Notes: generated by a model not told the origin, from the sequence alone. DNA of 64,000 nucleotides from Chitinophaga japonensis (GCF_007830125.1 NZ_VLLG01000004.1:62001-126000); one strand, 5' to 3'. Positions 54,801-62,074 are shown, counted from the stretch's first letter. Translations and numbers: made by a program.

Positions 54801-57440
54801 GCATACTCCGTCCGGCGTACCCCAGTTAAGGGTAACGGTAGCGCCTTTAGGTACAATGATCCTGGTGTCTTCCCGGGTCACATCTTCTATAATGATCTGT
54901 GAAGCGGGTACGGAAGAGCTGATGATGCTCCATACTGCTTTGGCTGTATTGGCGCTGGGCTGGTTGGCCACCATGTTAAATACGGAGTCCTCACAGTGGT
55001 TTTGGTCAGGGCCTGCGTCTACGTTGCCCGGCATCGGGTATACATTTACGGTAGTGGATGCACAGGTAGTGGCAGGGCAGGGGCTGCTGGCATTTACAGC
55101 ACGCACATAGAAAGTGGTGGTGGCGCTGATATTTACGGTAATGGTATTACCGGTGCCCAAGGGCGTACCACTGCCGCAGCCGCCGGCGTACCAAACCCAC
55201 TGGGCGCCGGTCGCCAGGTTACCGCCCTGCACGGTGAGCGTAACGGGCCCGTTTACGCAGATCTGCGTAGTGCTGGCCGCAATACCGGTAGGCGGTGTGG
55301 ATGGCGCAGCAATGGTTACGGAGAAGGATTTGGTCCTTTCGCAGCTCAGGGCCGGATTTCTCAGCACCAGGTTAAAGGTATAGGTGCCGGGCGCTGTGCC
55401 AACCGGGTAAGGCACGGTAATGGAAGTACCGCTCAGTGTTTGGTTACTAATGGCAGTAAAGCCGGGCATTGGGTTGGCGCCTGCCGCTACGATATCGTAA
55501 CGCTGCGGGTTATTCACCGGGTTGCTGAAGGGAATGGTGAAGCTGCCGGTGTTGTTACAGGAAGCAGGGATGGCGCCGAGCGTTACATCCGGTTGATCCT
55601 GCACCACGATATCAATGCTGTCTTTGGCCTCGCAGGCGCCGTTGGTAACGGTCACCTTGTATTCATGGGTGCCTACGCTGCCAGGTGTATCAGTGATATC
55701 TGTTGTAATATCACCGGTGGGTTCCCATACGATGTCGTATATGGCATTGGCCGCATCGATGCTCAGGTCCACCGACTGGCCTATACAGATCGGGTTGGGA
55801 CCGGTCAGGTTCAGGTTGAGCACCGGCATGTCGTCTACTATTACCGGGGCTTCCGCTGTACGGTAACAGGTACGGCCGGAGCCATAGTCCTTACGGCCGG
55901 TTACCGTATATGTAGTGGTAGTAGTAGGTGATACGGTCAGGCTTTCAGCCTCAGTGGCTGCCGGATCATCCCAGGTATAGGTGTCGTAGCCACAGCAGGC
56001 GGTCAGCGTGGCGCTGGAACCGATACATATTTGCGCCCCTGCCACCGTGATCCTGGGATTGGGCAGGAGGATCACTTTTATCGGGACGGAGGGCTGGGCG
56101 CAGGTCGTGTAGTCGTTGCCGCCCTCGTAGATCATCAGCCTGAAATAACGTTCAGTGATAACGGTCGGATGCCCGATCAGTAACAGGGCATCTTCGGCGA
56201 AGTGCAGCACGCTGGTGTTATAACCGGTCAAGCCATCACCGTCACCGGCAATGGTGGTCCAGTTTACGCCATCATCACTATATTGCCAGAAGTACCTGGG
56301 ATCATTGAAATAGTCTGAAGGAGTATAAGCGGATGTAAGATTGGTAGCTGCGCCGGCGCACATGGTGTATTCGCCGCCCAACTGGTCCATCTGTCCATCA
56401 AAGAAGGAATAGATATAAGGCGCACAGTAGGCAAAGGAGATATCATCTATGGCAATATCGTTACCGCAACCGCCCGGATTATTGTTCCGGATCTGCACGA
56501 TCACATCGCTTACGCCGGGAGGTGTTTTAAAGCTGCCGCCGTACAACTGCCAGCCGCGGTTAGGCGGATTGGCCTGCAACGGCATGGATACATCATTGGT
56601 ATTGAAGGAAGCTAACAATGCGTTGTTAGCGGCATTTAATATTTCAAAGGTAACGCCGGCATAAATATAGCCACCCTGGCAACTGTTCTCCAACACCTGC
56701 TGACCATTGGCGTTGCGGAACCAGGCGCTGAAATTGTAAGTGGCGCCGGTACACAGTCCGTTTACCCTTCTGCTGTAAAACAGCATAGGCTGTATCGCGG
56801 AGTTAGCCACGAGCATAGCGCCATTTGTGTTTCCGGTATGGTCCAGGGACGCTTCCCATTCCGGGCGCAATTGCATTTGATTGGAAATGCTGTAGTAGTT
56901 ATCATTGAGAGGATTAGTGAGTTGTGGATCATACTCAATTTCTCCCCTTGAAGGATCCAATTCTATACGGGTAGTAGTGGATCCAAAATCCTCCATAAAA
57001 CCGGCCATATTGGTATTCTGGCCTCTACAGATGTCCATTGGACAGTTCTCTACCACAATCGTCCTGGTAATATTAGCTGTAGGTGTGCTGGTAGGGCCTC
57101 CGTTCCTTACCACCGCTCTGACGGTGTAGGTCCCCGCCCTGAGGAACTCAATCGTCATGGAGCGGTTATCGTCGGAGACACCTGCTCCTGTAGAGGGGGT
57201 ATTGTAGTCGCCATATAATATATTAAAATCTGTGCCCTGTACTGCGAGGGTACCGGCAGGTCTCTCAATGGTCCAGGTAGTCCTGGTTCCATTATAACCG
57301 CTGATACTTACCGTAGCGTAGCGCTGGTTAGTAGGGTCTGTGGAAGAACACACCCTAGCTGGCGCGTTCATGTGCTGCCCCAGGGCGGTTCCCCGGGCAA
57401 AGCCTAAACATACAAATAGGAGGGCTAGTATCTTTTTCAT
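48828..57440 (-). CDS. Giant repeat-containing surface protein with T9SS type B sorting domain
   Basis: 2870 residues from ATG 57440, where a good Sec signal begins (MKKILALLFVCLGFARGTALGQ); the open frame extends 22 codons further but adds nothing signal-like. The N-terminal module is paralogous to the 1461-residue neighbour. Then come Ig-like modules, ten tandem 84-91-residue repeats (AGPDQRLCNVTSFTLA...GDSVVLRWT...DDVTLVSY), HYR-like repeats with RTWTATD-CGN, short beta modules ending W-STG-T, and the C-terminal signal FPNAFSPNGDGRNDSFRPVV, YELRIFNRWGELIYLGRDSK. This is a type IX secreted filamentous adhesin-like protein, similar in layout to SprB-type gliding adhesins; the ligand is unknown. 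Confidence 0.92.
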   Translation of the reverse strand: MKKILALLFVCLGFARGTALGQHMNAPARVCSSTDPTNQRYATVSISGYNGTRTTWTIERPAGTLAVQGTDFNILYGDYNTPSTGAGVSDDNRSMTIEFLRAGTYTVRAVVRNGGPTSTPTANITRTIVVENCPMDICRGQNTNMAGFMEDFGSTTTRIELDPSRGEIEYDPQLTNPLNDNYYSISNQMQLRPEWEASLDHTGNTNGAMLVANSAIQPMLFYSRRVNGLCTGATYNFSAWFRNANGQQVLENSCQGGYIYAGVTFEILNAANNALLASFNTNDVSMPLQANPPNRGWQLYGGSFKTPPGVSDVIVQIRNNNPGGCGNDIAIDDISFAYCAPYIYSFFDGQMDQLGGEYTMCAGAATNLTSAYTPSDYFNDPRYFWQYSDDGVNWTTIAGDGDGLTGYNTSVLHFAEDALLLIGHPTVITERYFRLMIYEGGNDYTTCAQPSVPIKVILLPNPRITVAGAQICIGSSATLTACCGYDTYTWDDPAATEAESLTVSPTTTTTYTVTGRKDYGSGRTCYRTAEAPVIVDDMPVLNLNLTGPNPICIGQSVDLSIDAANAIYDIVWEPTGDITTDITDTPGSVGTHEYKVTVTNGACEAKDSIDIVVQDQPDVTLGAIPASCNNTGSFTIPFSNPVNNPQRYDIVAAGANPMPGFTAISNQTLSGTSITVPYPVGTAPGTYTFNLVLRNPALSCERTKSFSVTIAAPSTPPTGIAASTTQICVNGPVTLTVQGGNLATGAQWVWYAGGCGSGTPLGTGNTITVNISATTTFYVRAVNASSPCPATTCASTTVNVYPMPGNVDAGPDQNHCEDSVFNMVANQPSANTAKAVWSIISSSVPASQIIIEDVTREDTRIIVPKGATVTLNWGTPDGVCPGKDDQITLTNYINPASLANAGPDQKRCNVTSFTLNATTISSVPTASGTWSVVYTSGATPTISSLTNPAATVTVAAGDSVVLRWTVTNGICPAASDDVTLVSYRQPTTAAAGPDQRLCNVTSFTLAGNTPTVGTGRWTVVYGPNANITNPASPTSTVTVNAGDSIVLRWTISNGTCTASSDNVTLVSYRQPTTAAAGPDQRLCNVTSFTLAGNTPTAGTGRWTIVYGPNANITNPASPTSTVTANVGDSIVLRWTISNGVCTPSSDEVTLVSYRQPTTAAAGPDQRLCNVTSFTLAANTPSVGTGRWTVIYGPNASIANPASPTSTVTVNAGDSVVLRWTVSNGACTPSTDDVTLVSYRQPTTAAAGPDQRLCNVTSFTLAANAPAVGTGRWTIIYGPNATITNPASRTSTVTVNAGDSIVLRWTITNGVCAASSDDVTLVSYRQPTTAAAGPDQKLCNVTSFTLAGNTPAVGTGRWTIVYGAASITNPNSPTSTVTVAVGDSVILRWSVTNGNCPASTDDVTLVSYAQPTTAAAGPDQRGCNVTSFTLAGNTPTVGTGRWTVVYGPNANIANPASPTSTVTLNAGDSVVLRWTITNGTCAASSDNVTLVSYRQAAAAAAGPDQKLCNVTSFTLNANAPSVATATGTWTRVFGNPAISNINDPNATVTVAVGDSVVLRWTITNGTCAATSDNITLVSYAQPTTAAAGPDQRLCNVTSFTLAGNTPTVGAGRWTVVYGPNANIANPASPTSTVTVNAGDSVVLRWTITNGTCAASTDDVTLVSYRLPSTAAAGPDREQCNNATFTLAATAPAVGTGRWTVVAGSATIANPASPTSTVQVPAGASATLRWTVTNGPCAASTDDVVLSNLNVVAGNTISADQTICANETAAPIGGGTITGGNGTYTYQWQRSTTSGTTGFTNIPGATAATYAPGTVSQDSIWFRRVVTSGPCASSISNAVKIYVITRPPVVVFVPAPMTVNCRLGMDYTTLFGTPQFSHTPYINEPLTITFSDASTISGCTRTFTRTWTATDRCGLTTTASQTITVVDTEAPVFTSTRPADITVNCDAIPAAVNLNAYDSCSGAIVVTPVETRQDIPGACASNYRIIRTWTATDGCNNSATLTQTITVQDTTRPVFSVTPPRDTTVNCDAVPAAPTLTATDNCTPGTITVTATDTRQNIPGACASNYLIIRTWMARDECGNTATVQQTITVQDTARPVFSIPQPADVTVECDGVPAWPAVTATDNCSSNVQVVTSEQRTDLQPNCGNNYRLIRTWTATDNCGNTASMQQVITVQDTTGPVFTVLPPADTTVNCDQLPPPANNVAATDNCAGNVTISRGQVRETIPGACSSNYRLIRTWTATDACGNTSVVRQIITVQDTTGPVLAPAPADLVLNCGDAIPAAPQLTATDNCDPGFPRRVTAVEDPYTRDVCAGYTIIRRWRITDNCGNQSAEMVQRITVNPCPKPELDPVLPVNCSDNPVFTLQLQNNVSNPIYTLVGVTPANAVQVPLSQASNMFNLNGATQASFIVQDGVTGCVSDTVTYDLQYSTRPMVNLGRDTTICGGNNLILDAGAANFNYTIRWSTGETTQRINVSTAGTYWVTVTNGVCVTTDTIRVDVIPMPLVNLPDASICRGQSVKLDAFVDDATYLWSTGATTSSILVSTQEEFWVRVTKSGCITIDTVNVTVNPPPDISLNRDTAICPDQSIMLTVNVLNGGDIRWATGATSPSIVVNEPGLYWVTVTRDNCMVRDTVNVRLQPGINVELGPNREICPGGRITIDGTTQDAISYLWDDGDPNPVKQVDATGKYRLAVMDRFCQRVYMDSVKVWVTSTPYIELGNDTMMCIGETLRLRADGSNVTSVLWSDGSTGPFLDVTRAGTYTVTVFNDCGSYTDQITVDYTQCDPKPTFPNAFSPNGDGRNDSFRPVVKGPMYEYELRIFNRWGELIYLGRDSKKGWDGRYHGEPVGVGTYVWWLTYKKMPGGNPNVIKGEVTVIK
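50420..51890 (-). repeat. HYR-like tandem repeats in the 2870-residue protein
   Basis: About six to seven coding repeats of roughly 70 residues with the pattern PADxTVNCDAxPxA...ATDNC...ASNYRxIRTWTATDxCGNT...QTITVQDTxxPVF. The same family occurs in the neighbouring 1461-residue protein at about 44750-45650. Confidence 0.7.
52190..54743 (-). repeat. Ten tandem ~255-bp coding repeats
   Basis: Ten consecutive units of 82-91 codons, most of them 85 codons (255 bp), starting AGPDQ(R/K)xCNVTSFTL. Several adjacent units are nearly identical over most of their length, e.g. those starting at about 54470, 54215, 53960 and 53705. The first and last units are the most divergent, as expected when the array expands and homogenises from the middle. 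Each unit has one conserved Cys near its start and one near residue 65. A more divergent eleventh unit precedes the array at about 54750-55014. Confidence 0.85.
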
Positions 57441-57904
57441 GTTGCTTGTAATCAGTTGAGTGAAAAAAGTAATAGTCCGGCTGTTGTTAAGCATACCGGG
57501 GCACAATAGAACTACAATGATCTACAAGCGGAAAAAGTGCTGCAAGCTCCTGCGGGCTGGCATTTTGAGATAAGTAAACTAGTTTCATAGGCTCGGTGTT
57601 CATCGGTTTAATAATATATGATATGGATAAAATATGACGATATTTTGGAATTAAAATTATGAATAATATAGAAAATAAAAAATGTGTCCATGTCAAAAAG
57701 GCACCCAGGGGAGGAGGGGGGACCGCAAAAAGTCAGAAGGCAGATTTGATAGTCAATTGTTTACCGAAGCCCCAAATAGCATAAAAAAGTGTGAAAAAGT
57801 TATCCACATCGGGCAATAGGAATAACATCGTGAATAAATAGTTGGTATTGAGTGTGGGTAGTTTGAAATATTTCCCTACCTTTGCAGACCAAATTTGACG
57901 TAAG
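57441..57904. other. Intergenic region between the giant adhesin gene and rpmI
   Basis: 464 bp. It holds the divergent upstream regions of the 2870-residue protein gene (minus) and rpmI (plus) and a poly-A/G-rich, GC-skewed patch near 57700. A short minus-strand frame at 57487-57696 has no gene-like features. Apart from the rpmI -7 element I see nothing assignable. Confidence 0.6.
57877..57884 (+). promoter_or_regulatory. -7 promoter element of rpmI-rplT
   Basis: TACCTTTG, an exact TAnnTTTG match, 20 bp before the rpmI ATG. The leader would be only about 14 nt, too short to hold an L20-type autoregulatory leader. Confidence 0.6.
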
Positions 57905-58102
57905 ATGCCCAAAGTAAAGACTCATTCCCGTGCTAAGAAAACGTTTAAGGTGACCGGGAGCGGACAGATCAAAAGGTACAAGGCTTATAAAAGCCACCTG
58001 CTGACCAAGAAGGCCACTAAGAGAAAACGCAGCCTGAGAGGCAGTACGCTGGTTAGCGATGCTAACCTGAACCTGGTGAAGAGAATGCTCTGTCTCCGGT
58101 AA
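57905..58102 (+). CDS. rpmI: 50S ribosomal protein L35
   Basis: 65 residues, highly basic, with the family pattern MPKVKTHSRAKKTFKVTGSG and a Lys/Arg-rich C-terminal half. Complete and of normal length. Followed by rplT after 87 bp. Normally it directly follows infC, which here lies about 43.7 kb upstream; it has its own promoter instead. Confidence 0.98.
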   Translation: MPKVKTHSRAKKTFKVTGSGQIKRYKAYKSHLLTKKATKRKRSLRGSTLVSDANLNLVKRMLCLR

Positions 58103-58189
58103 AATTGGCGATTAGTTTCCGGTAACAACCTGGGAACGAAACATACGCAATGATATATTAATTATTAATCTGATCAAAAAAAGCATCAT

Positions 58190-58534
58190 ATGCCTCGTTC
58201 AGTAAATGCAGTAGCTTCCAGGGCCCGGAGGAAGAAGATATTAAAGCAGGCCAAGGGCTTCTACGGTAAAAGAAAGAATGTATACACCGTAGCTAAAAAC
58301 GTATTGGAGAAAGGCCTTACCTATAGCTATGTAGGCCGTAAACTGAAGAAAAGGAATTACCGCCAGTTGTGGATCGCGCGTATCAACGCTGCTGTTCGCG
58401 CTGAAGGGCTGACCTATTCTGAATTCATTCACAAACTGTCTGAAAAGAAAGTGGACCTGAACCGTAAAGTGCTGGCAGACCTGGCCATGAATGAACCCGC
58501 TACTTTCAAGAGCCTTGTAGCTTCCGTTAAATAA
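58190..58534 (+). CDS. rplT: 50S ribosomal protein L20
   Basis: 114 residues, complete. N-terminal basic tail and helices MPRSVNAVASRARRKKILKQ and GFYGKRKNVYTVAKN; the conserved YVGRKLKKRNYRQLWIARIN segment is intact. L20 binds 23S rRNA during 50S assembly and in several bacteria represses its own operon through RNA upstream of rpmI. Ends 3 bp before the convergent ispE gene. Confidence 0.98.
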   Translation: MPRSVNAVASRARRKKILKQAKGFYGKRKNVYTVAKNVLEKGLTYSYVGRKLKKRNYRQLWIARINAAVRAEGLTYSEFIHKLSEKKVDLNRKVLADLAMNEPATFKSLVASVK

Positions 58535-58537
58535 GCA

Positions 58538-59347
58538 TCAGCGAACTTTAAATACCCGGTAGCCGGCGTCCCACGAGATGCCGGCTATTTGATTTTTAGG
58601 GAAGATACCCACCATGGCAGACCCGCTGCCGCTCATTGTAGCATAGATAGCCCCGGCCCCGTACAAAGTTTCCTTTATTTCCCGCAATACCGGGTGGGCG
58701 CTGAACACCGGCGCTTCAAAATCATTATAAATAAGCTCCTTCCATGCCTGTACCGGCTGCAGTATGCTCTGCCGCAGCGCCTGCGCAGGCTGTCCCGGCC
58801 TGATCCGGCCAAAAGCCCAGCCCGTGTTTACATGGATACCGGGGTACACCAGCAGGAACGAGTACCCACCCAGGTCCAGCGCCAGCGGTTCCAGCACCTC
58901 GCCGCGGCCCGTGGCGTAGCAGGGCTGGTTGCGGACAAAGAAAGCACAATCGCTGCCCAGTTGCGCGGCATAAACGATGAGTTGCTCCATGGACAGCGCC
59001 AGTTGGAATTTCTTATTCAGCAGTTGCAGCATGAAAGCGGCATCGGCGGAGCCGCCACCCAGGCCGGCGCCGATGGGAATATGCTTGTGCAGGTGAATAT
59101 TAACGGGGGGTAGGTCCGGGAAGTCTTTTTTCAGCAAATGCCAGGCTTGCAGGCATAGGTTATCCGCTGCATTGCCCGGTACCGCTATGCCGCTGCTTTG
59201 AAATTGCATTTCGGCGGCCGGCAGTACTTCCAGCGCATCCGTTACCGGCAGGGGATAGAATACGGTTTCCAGGTCATGGAATCCATCCGGCCGGCGGCGC
59301 AGGATGTGGAGGCCCAGGTTTATTTTACAATTAGGAAAAGTAACCAT
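58538..59347 (-). CDS. ispE: 4-diphosphocytidyl-2-C-methyl-D-erythritol kinase
   Basis: GHMP kinase of the MEP isoprenoid pathway, 269 residues. Starts MVTFPNCKINLGLHILRRRP with the conserved KINLGL. The ATP-binding loop is PIGAGLGGGSADAAF (about 92-106). A C-terminal MSGSGSAMVGIF motif is present. Length is slightly short for the family (about 280) but no motif is missing. Its promoter region contains the CCAAATT inverted repeat. Confidence 0.95.
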   Translation of the reverse strand: MVTFPNCKINLGLHILRRRPDGFHDLETVFYPLPVTDALEVLPAAEMQFQSSGIAVPGNAADNLCLQAWHLLKKDFPDLPPVNIHLHKHIPIGAGLGGGSADAAFMLQLLNKKFQLALSMEQLIVYAAQLGSDCAFFVRNQPCYATGRGEVLEPLALDLGGYSFLLVYPGIHVNTGWAFGRIRPGQPAQALRQSILQPVQAWKELIYNDFEAPVFSAHPVLREIKETLYGAGAIYATMSGSGSAMVGIFPKNQIAGISWDAGYRVFKVR

Positions 59348-59383
59348 ACCTTAAAAAGTCCAAATCTCAAAGAAGGAAATCCC

Positions 59384-59520
59384 AAATTCCAAATTCCAAA
59401 ATCCAAATACCAAATTCCAAACGGAGTGATAAGCATTTACGTAAATTACAATTCGCCAATAGTGTAAGGGGTATATTCCCCTTTTGGAATTTGGTATTTG
59501 GAATTTGGAATTTCCTCCTT
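59384..59520. repeat. Inverted repeat of CCAAATT words between the nuclease-family gene and ispE
   Basis: The left arm (59384-59421) is a run of CCAAATT/CCAAATA units. The right arm (59482-59516) is its reverse complement except for a 7-nt unit present only on the left. The arms are separated by about 60 bp. It could fold into a long hairpin in the transcript joining the two minus-strand genes. Unit-wise gain or loss is visible, as in simple-repeat expansion. Confidence 0.65.
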
Positions 59521-59526
59521 TGGATT

Positions 59527-60129
59527 TTATTTATCTGTTTTTCTGCTGTTGATCTCGTCGCGGATGGCAATGGCGCGGATATAATCCTCCTGTTCCAGCA
59601 CTTCCTGCAACAGGGTGTTCAACTCTTCCAGGCTCATCGCTTTGAGGTCGTCCTCGGCGCCTTTCTCATGCTCGGAGATGGTAGGGGTGGCAGGCTTGGT
59701 GCCTTTCTTGCCGGTGGGGTCGTCCAGCAGTATGCCGGCGCTGTTCAGGATATTTTCGTAGGTATAAATGGGGCAGCCAAAACGTACGGCCAATGCCAGT
59801 GCATCGGAGGTACGGGAGTCGATCTCGATCGTTTCGTCGTTGTTGTTGCAGATGAGCTTTGAATAGAAAATGCCCTCCTGGAGATTGCTGATGACCACTT
59901 CGGAAAGCTCTATGCTAAAGGCGTTCATGAAGTTTTTCATCAGGTCGTGCGTAAGAGGGCGGCTGGGTTGCATCTTTTCCAGCGCCACGGCAATGGCTTG
60001 CGCTTCAAAGCCACCTATCACAATGGGAAGGCGGCGCAATCCGTTCACTTCTCCCAGTACCACGGCGTAAGAATGTGTTTGCGTAATGCTGTGCGATAAA
60101 GCAACTATTTCCAGTTCTATTTTTCTCAT
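59527..60129 (-). CDS. Bifunctional nuclease family protein (DUF151) with C-terminal UVR motif
   Basis: 200 residues. The BFN domain spans about 10-135 (VVLGEVNGLRRLPIVIGGFE, SRTSDALALAVRFGCPIYTY). A linker follows, then a UVR-like helical hairpin (about 160-196: SLEELNTLLQEVLEQEDYIR). Family members in plants and bacteria are linked to nucleic-acid cleavage, but the bacterial role is little known. It lies downstream of etfA, behind a strong terminator, and upstream of ispE. Confidence 0.9.
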   Translation of the reverse strand: MRKIELEIVALSHSITQTHSYAVVLGEVNGLRRLPIVIGGFEAQAIAVALEKMQPSRPLTHDLMKNFMNAFSIELSEVVISNLQEGIFYSKLICNNNDETIEIDSRTSDALALAVRFGCPIYTYENILNSAGILLDDPTGKKGTKPATPTISEHEKGAEDDLKAMSLEELNTLLQEVLEQEDYIRAIAIRDEINSRKTDK

Positions 60130-60200
60130 ATCTGTTATCTGTCTCGCGTTGTCGGCTGATAATTTTGTAAGACCGTGAAGTTAGAAAAATATTCCCTATC

Positions 60201-60265
60201 TAAAAAACAAGTTGGCAGTCTGTAAGGAACATTTGGCAGTTCCGGCTGCCCCTTACAGACTGCCA
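60201..60265 (-). terminator. Nested-hairpin terminator of the etfBA transcript
   Basis: A perfect 15-bp inverted repeat (60213-60227 with 60251-60265) encloses an inner 5-bp hairpin (GGCAG 60235-60239, CTGCC 60246-60250) that abuts the outer arm. On the minus strand it is followed by a six-T run at about 60203-60208. Confidence 0.75.
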
Positions 60266-60273
60266 GGTAGTTG

Positions 60274-61239
60274 CTATTGCAGCTTTTTTACGGCTTCCGT
60301 GAGCCTGGGCACTACTTCAAAGGCGTCTCCCACAATGCCGTAGTCGGCCGCCTTAAAGAAGGGCGCTTCCGGGTCCTTGTTGATCACCACGATCACCTTG
60401 CTGCCGTTTACCCCCGCCAGGTGCTGTATAGCACCGGAAATACCGATGGCAATGTACAGGTTGGGACGTACGGTAAGCCCCGTCTGCCCCACGTGCTCGT
60501 GATGCGGACGCCAGCCGGAATCCGCCACCGGCCTGGAACAAGCGGTAGCTGCGCCCAGGGCCTTGGCCAGGTCCTCTACCAGTCCCCAGTTCTCCGGGCC
60601 TTTCAGCCCGCGGCCGCCGCTTACGATGGTTTCGGCCTCCGTGAGCGGAATTTCCCCGCTGACCGTTTCCACACTGGTCGCTTTCACTTTGAAGTCCGCA
60701 TCGCTTACCGGCGCCTGGAAAGCCTCCACGGTGGCGGTGGCATCTGTTTTTTCCAGCGGAAAGGTGTTCGGCATTACGGTGATCACCTTCCTGGCGGATG
60801 TTATATTTACATTAGCAAAAGCTTTGCCGGAGAATACGGTTTTCTTAACCGTAAAGCCGTTGGCGGTATCGGGCAGGGAGATGGCCCCGGTTACAAGCCC
60901 GGCCTGCAGGCGGGCCGCTACCCTGGGGGCAATGGCGCGCCCGTCGAAATTATGGGAGAGGATGATCACCTGGGCATTTTCCGCCTCAGCAGCGGCCACT
61001 ATCACTTTGGCGCCCACGCTGCTGTCTATTTCATTCAGCCTGGCGTCTGCTACCTGCAGCACCTTTTGCGCGCCGTAATTGCCTAATGCGGCCAACTCTG
61101 CATTATCTGCTTCTCCCAATACGATAGCCGTGGCGGTAGTGCCGGCCTGCTGTGCTACTTTGGCCCCGTATTGTACGGCCTCAAAAGCAGCTTTCTTTAT
61201 TTTTCCCTGGAATTGATCTGCGAATATTAAAACGGACAT
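60274..61239 (-). CDS. etfA: Electron transfer flavoprotein subunit alpha
   Basis: 321 residues. Forms the FAD-binding half of the ETF heterodimer that carries electrons from acyl-CoA dehydrogenases to the respiratory chain. The N-terminal ETF domain starts MSVLIFADQFQGKIKKAAFE. The C-terminal FAD domain has GLKGPENWGLVEDLAKALGA, GQTGLTVRPNLYIAIGISGA and VIVVINKDPEAPFFKAADYG, all conserved. 59 bp downstream of etfB, so co-transcribed. All FAD-contact motifs look intact. Confidence 0.95.
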   Translation of the reverse strand: MSVLIFADQFQGKIKKAAFEAVQYGAKVAQQAGTTATAIVLGEADNAELAALGNYGAQKVLQVADARLNEIDSSVGAKVIVAAAEAENAQVIILSHNFDGRAIAPRVAARLQAGLVTGAISLPDTANGFTVKKTVFSGKAFANVNITSARKVITVMPNTFPLEKTDATATVEAFQAPVSDADFKVKATSVETVSGEIPLTEAETIVSGGRGLKGPENWGLVEDLAKALGAATACSRPVADSGWRPHHEHVGQTGLTVRPNLYIAIGISGAIQHLAGVNGSKVIVVINKDPEAPFFKAADYGIVGDAFEVVPRLTEAVKKLQ

Positions 61240-61298
61240 TTCCTGTTTTTTTAAGTGTTACGTGAAATAGGTGCGTAGGGGTGCGTATCAGCGCCGCA

Positions 61299-62039
61299 TC
61301 AGATTACTTTTGCTTCTTCATGCAGCAGCTTTACCAGCTCTTCCACATTGTCGGGGCTGATCATCTTTACGCCGGCTTTTGCGGGGGGTAGCTCAAAGCT
61401 GACGATGCTGGTGAGGGGCTCTACCGCTACCGGCTCTACTACGGTGAGGGGCTTGGTGCGGGCAGCCATGATACCGCGCATATTGGGAATGCGGGCCTCC
61501 GCCATCCCTTTCTGGCAGGACACCACTACCGGCAGTTCCACCTGCACAATTTCTTCCCCGCCTTCTATTTCGCGGTTGATCGTGGCGGTAGTGCCGTTCA
61601 GCTCAAACTTTGCAGCAATGGATACAAAGGGCAGCTCCAGCAGTTCCGCTACCATACCGCCAATGGCAGAACCGTTGTAGTCGATGGTCTCCTTGCCGGT
61701 AAAGACCAGGTCATAACCCTGCTGCCTGGCATGTGCAGCGATCTGCGATGCGATGTAATAACTGTCCTGGCTATCCGCATTGATACGGAAGGCTTCATCG
61801 CCGCCCAGGGCCAGGGCTTTGCGGATCACCGGCTCGGTATCTGCCCCGCCCACTGTTACCAGGTGCACCGTAGCGCCCAGGCTTTCTTTCAGCTCCAGGG
61901 CACGCACCAGCGCATACCATTCATCGTAGGGGTTAATAATGAACTGTACGCCGGCCTCACTGAATTTCGTGTTGTTGTCTGTGAAAGCTATTTTTGCAGT
62001 GGTGTCAGGAGTTTTGCTGATACATACTAGAATCTTCAT
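61299..62039 (-). CDS. etfB: Electron transfer flavoprotein subunit beta
   Basis: 246 residues, AMP-binding subunit of ETF. It starts MKILVCISKTPDTTAKIAFT. The family signature region VSCQKGMAEARIPNMRGIMA (about 180-200) and the nucleotide-binding TGKETIDYNGSAIGGMVAEL (about 115-135) are present. First gene of etfBA, with a -7 element 36-43 bp upstream of its start. Confidence 0.95.
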   Translation of the reverse strand: MKILVCISKTPDTTAKIAFTDNNTKFSEAGVQFIINPYDEWYALVRALELKESLGATVHLVTVGGADTEPVIRKALALGGDEAFRINADSQDSYYIASQIAAHARQQGYDLVFTGKETIDYNGSAIGGMVAELLELPFVSIAAKFELNGTTATINREIEGGEEIVQVELPVVVSCQKGMAEARIPNMRGIMAARTKPLTVVEPVAVEPLTSIVSFELPPAKAGVKMISPDNVEELVKLLHEEAKVI

Positions 62040-62074
62040 AACCTAAACTGTTTGGTTTGGAAAAGCGGTATCAG

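Noticed and set aside
52000..55110. A regular series of plus-strand open frames of 67-113 codons, spaced 255 bp
   Set aside because: They are antisense shadows of the tandem coding repeats of the giant minus-strand gene; their periodicity simply reflects the repeats.
57487..57696. 69-codon minus-strand open frame upstream of the giant adhesin gene
   Set aside because: AT-rich, no conserved pattern and no promoter-like sequence; probably leader or upstream DNA. A small upstream peptide cannot be fully excluded.
57885..57904. Possible L20-binding autoregulatory leader before rpmI
   Set aside because: The predicted leader is about 14 nt long and cannot form the required structure.
14160..57904. 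Integrative element or prophage explaining the accessory block
   Set aside because: No integrase, transposase, att-like direct repeat or phage structural operon was found; only one tail-fibre-like gene is present.
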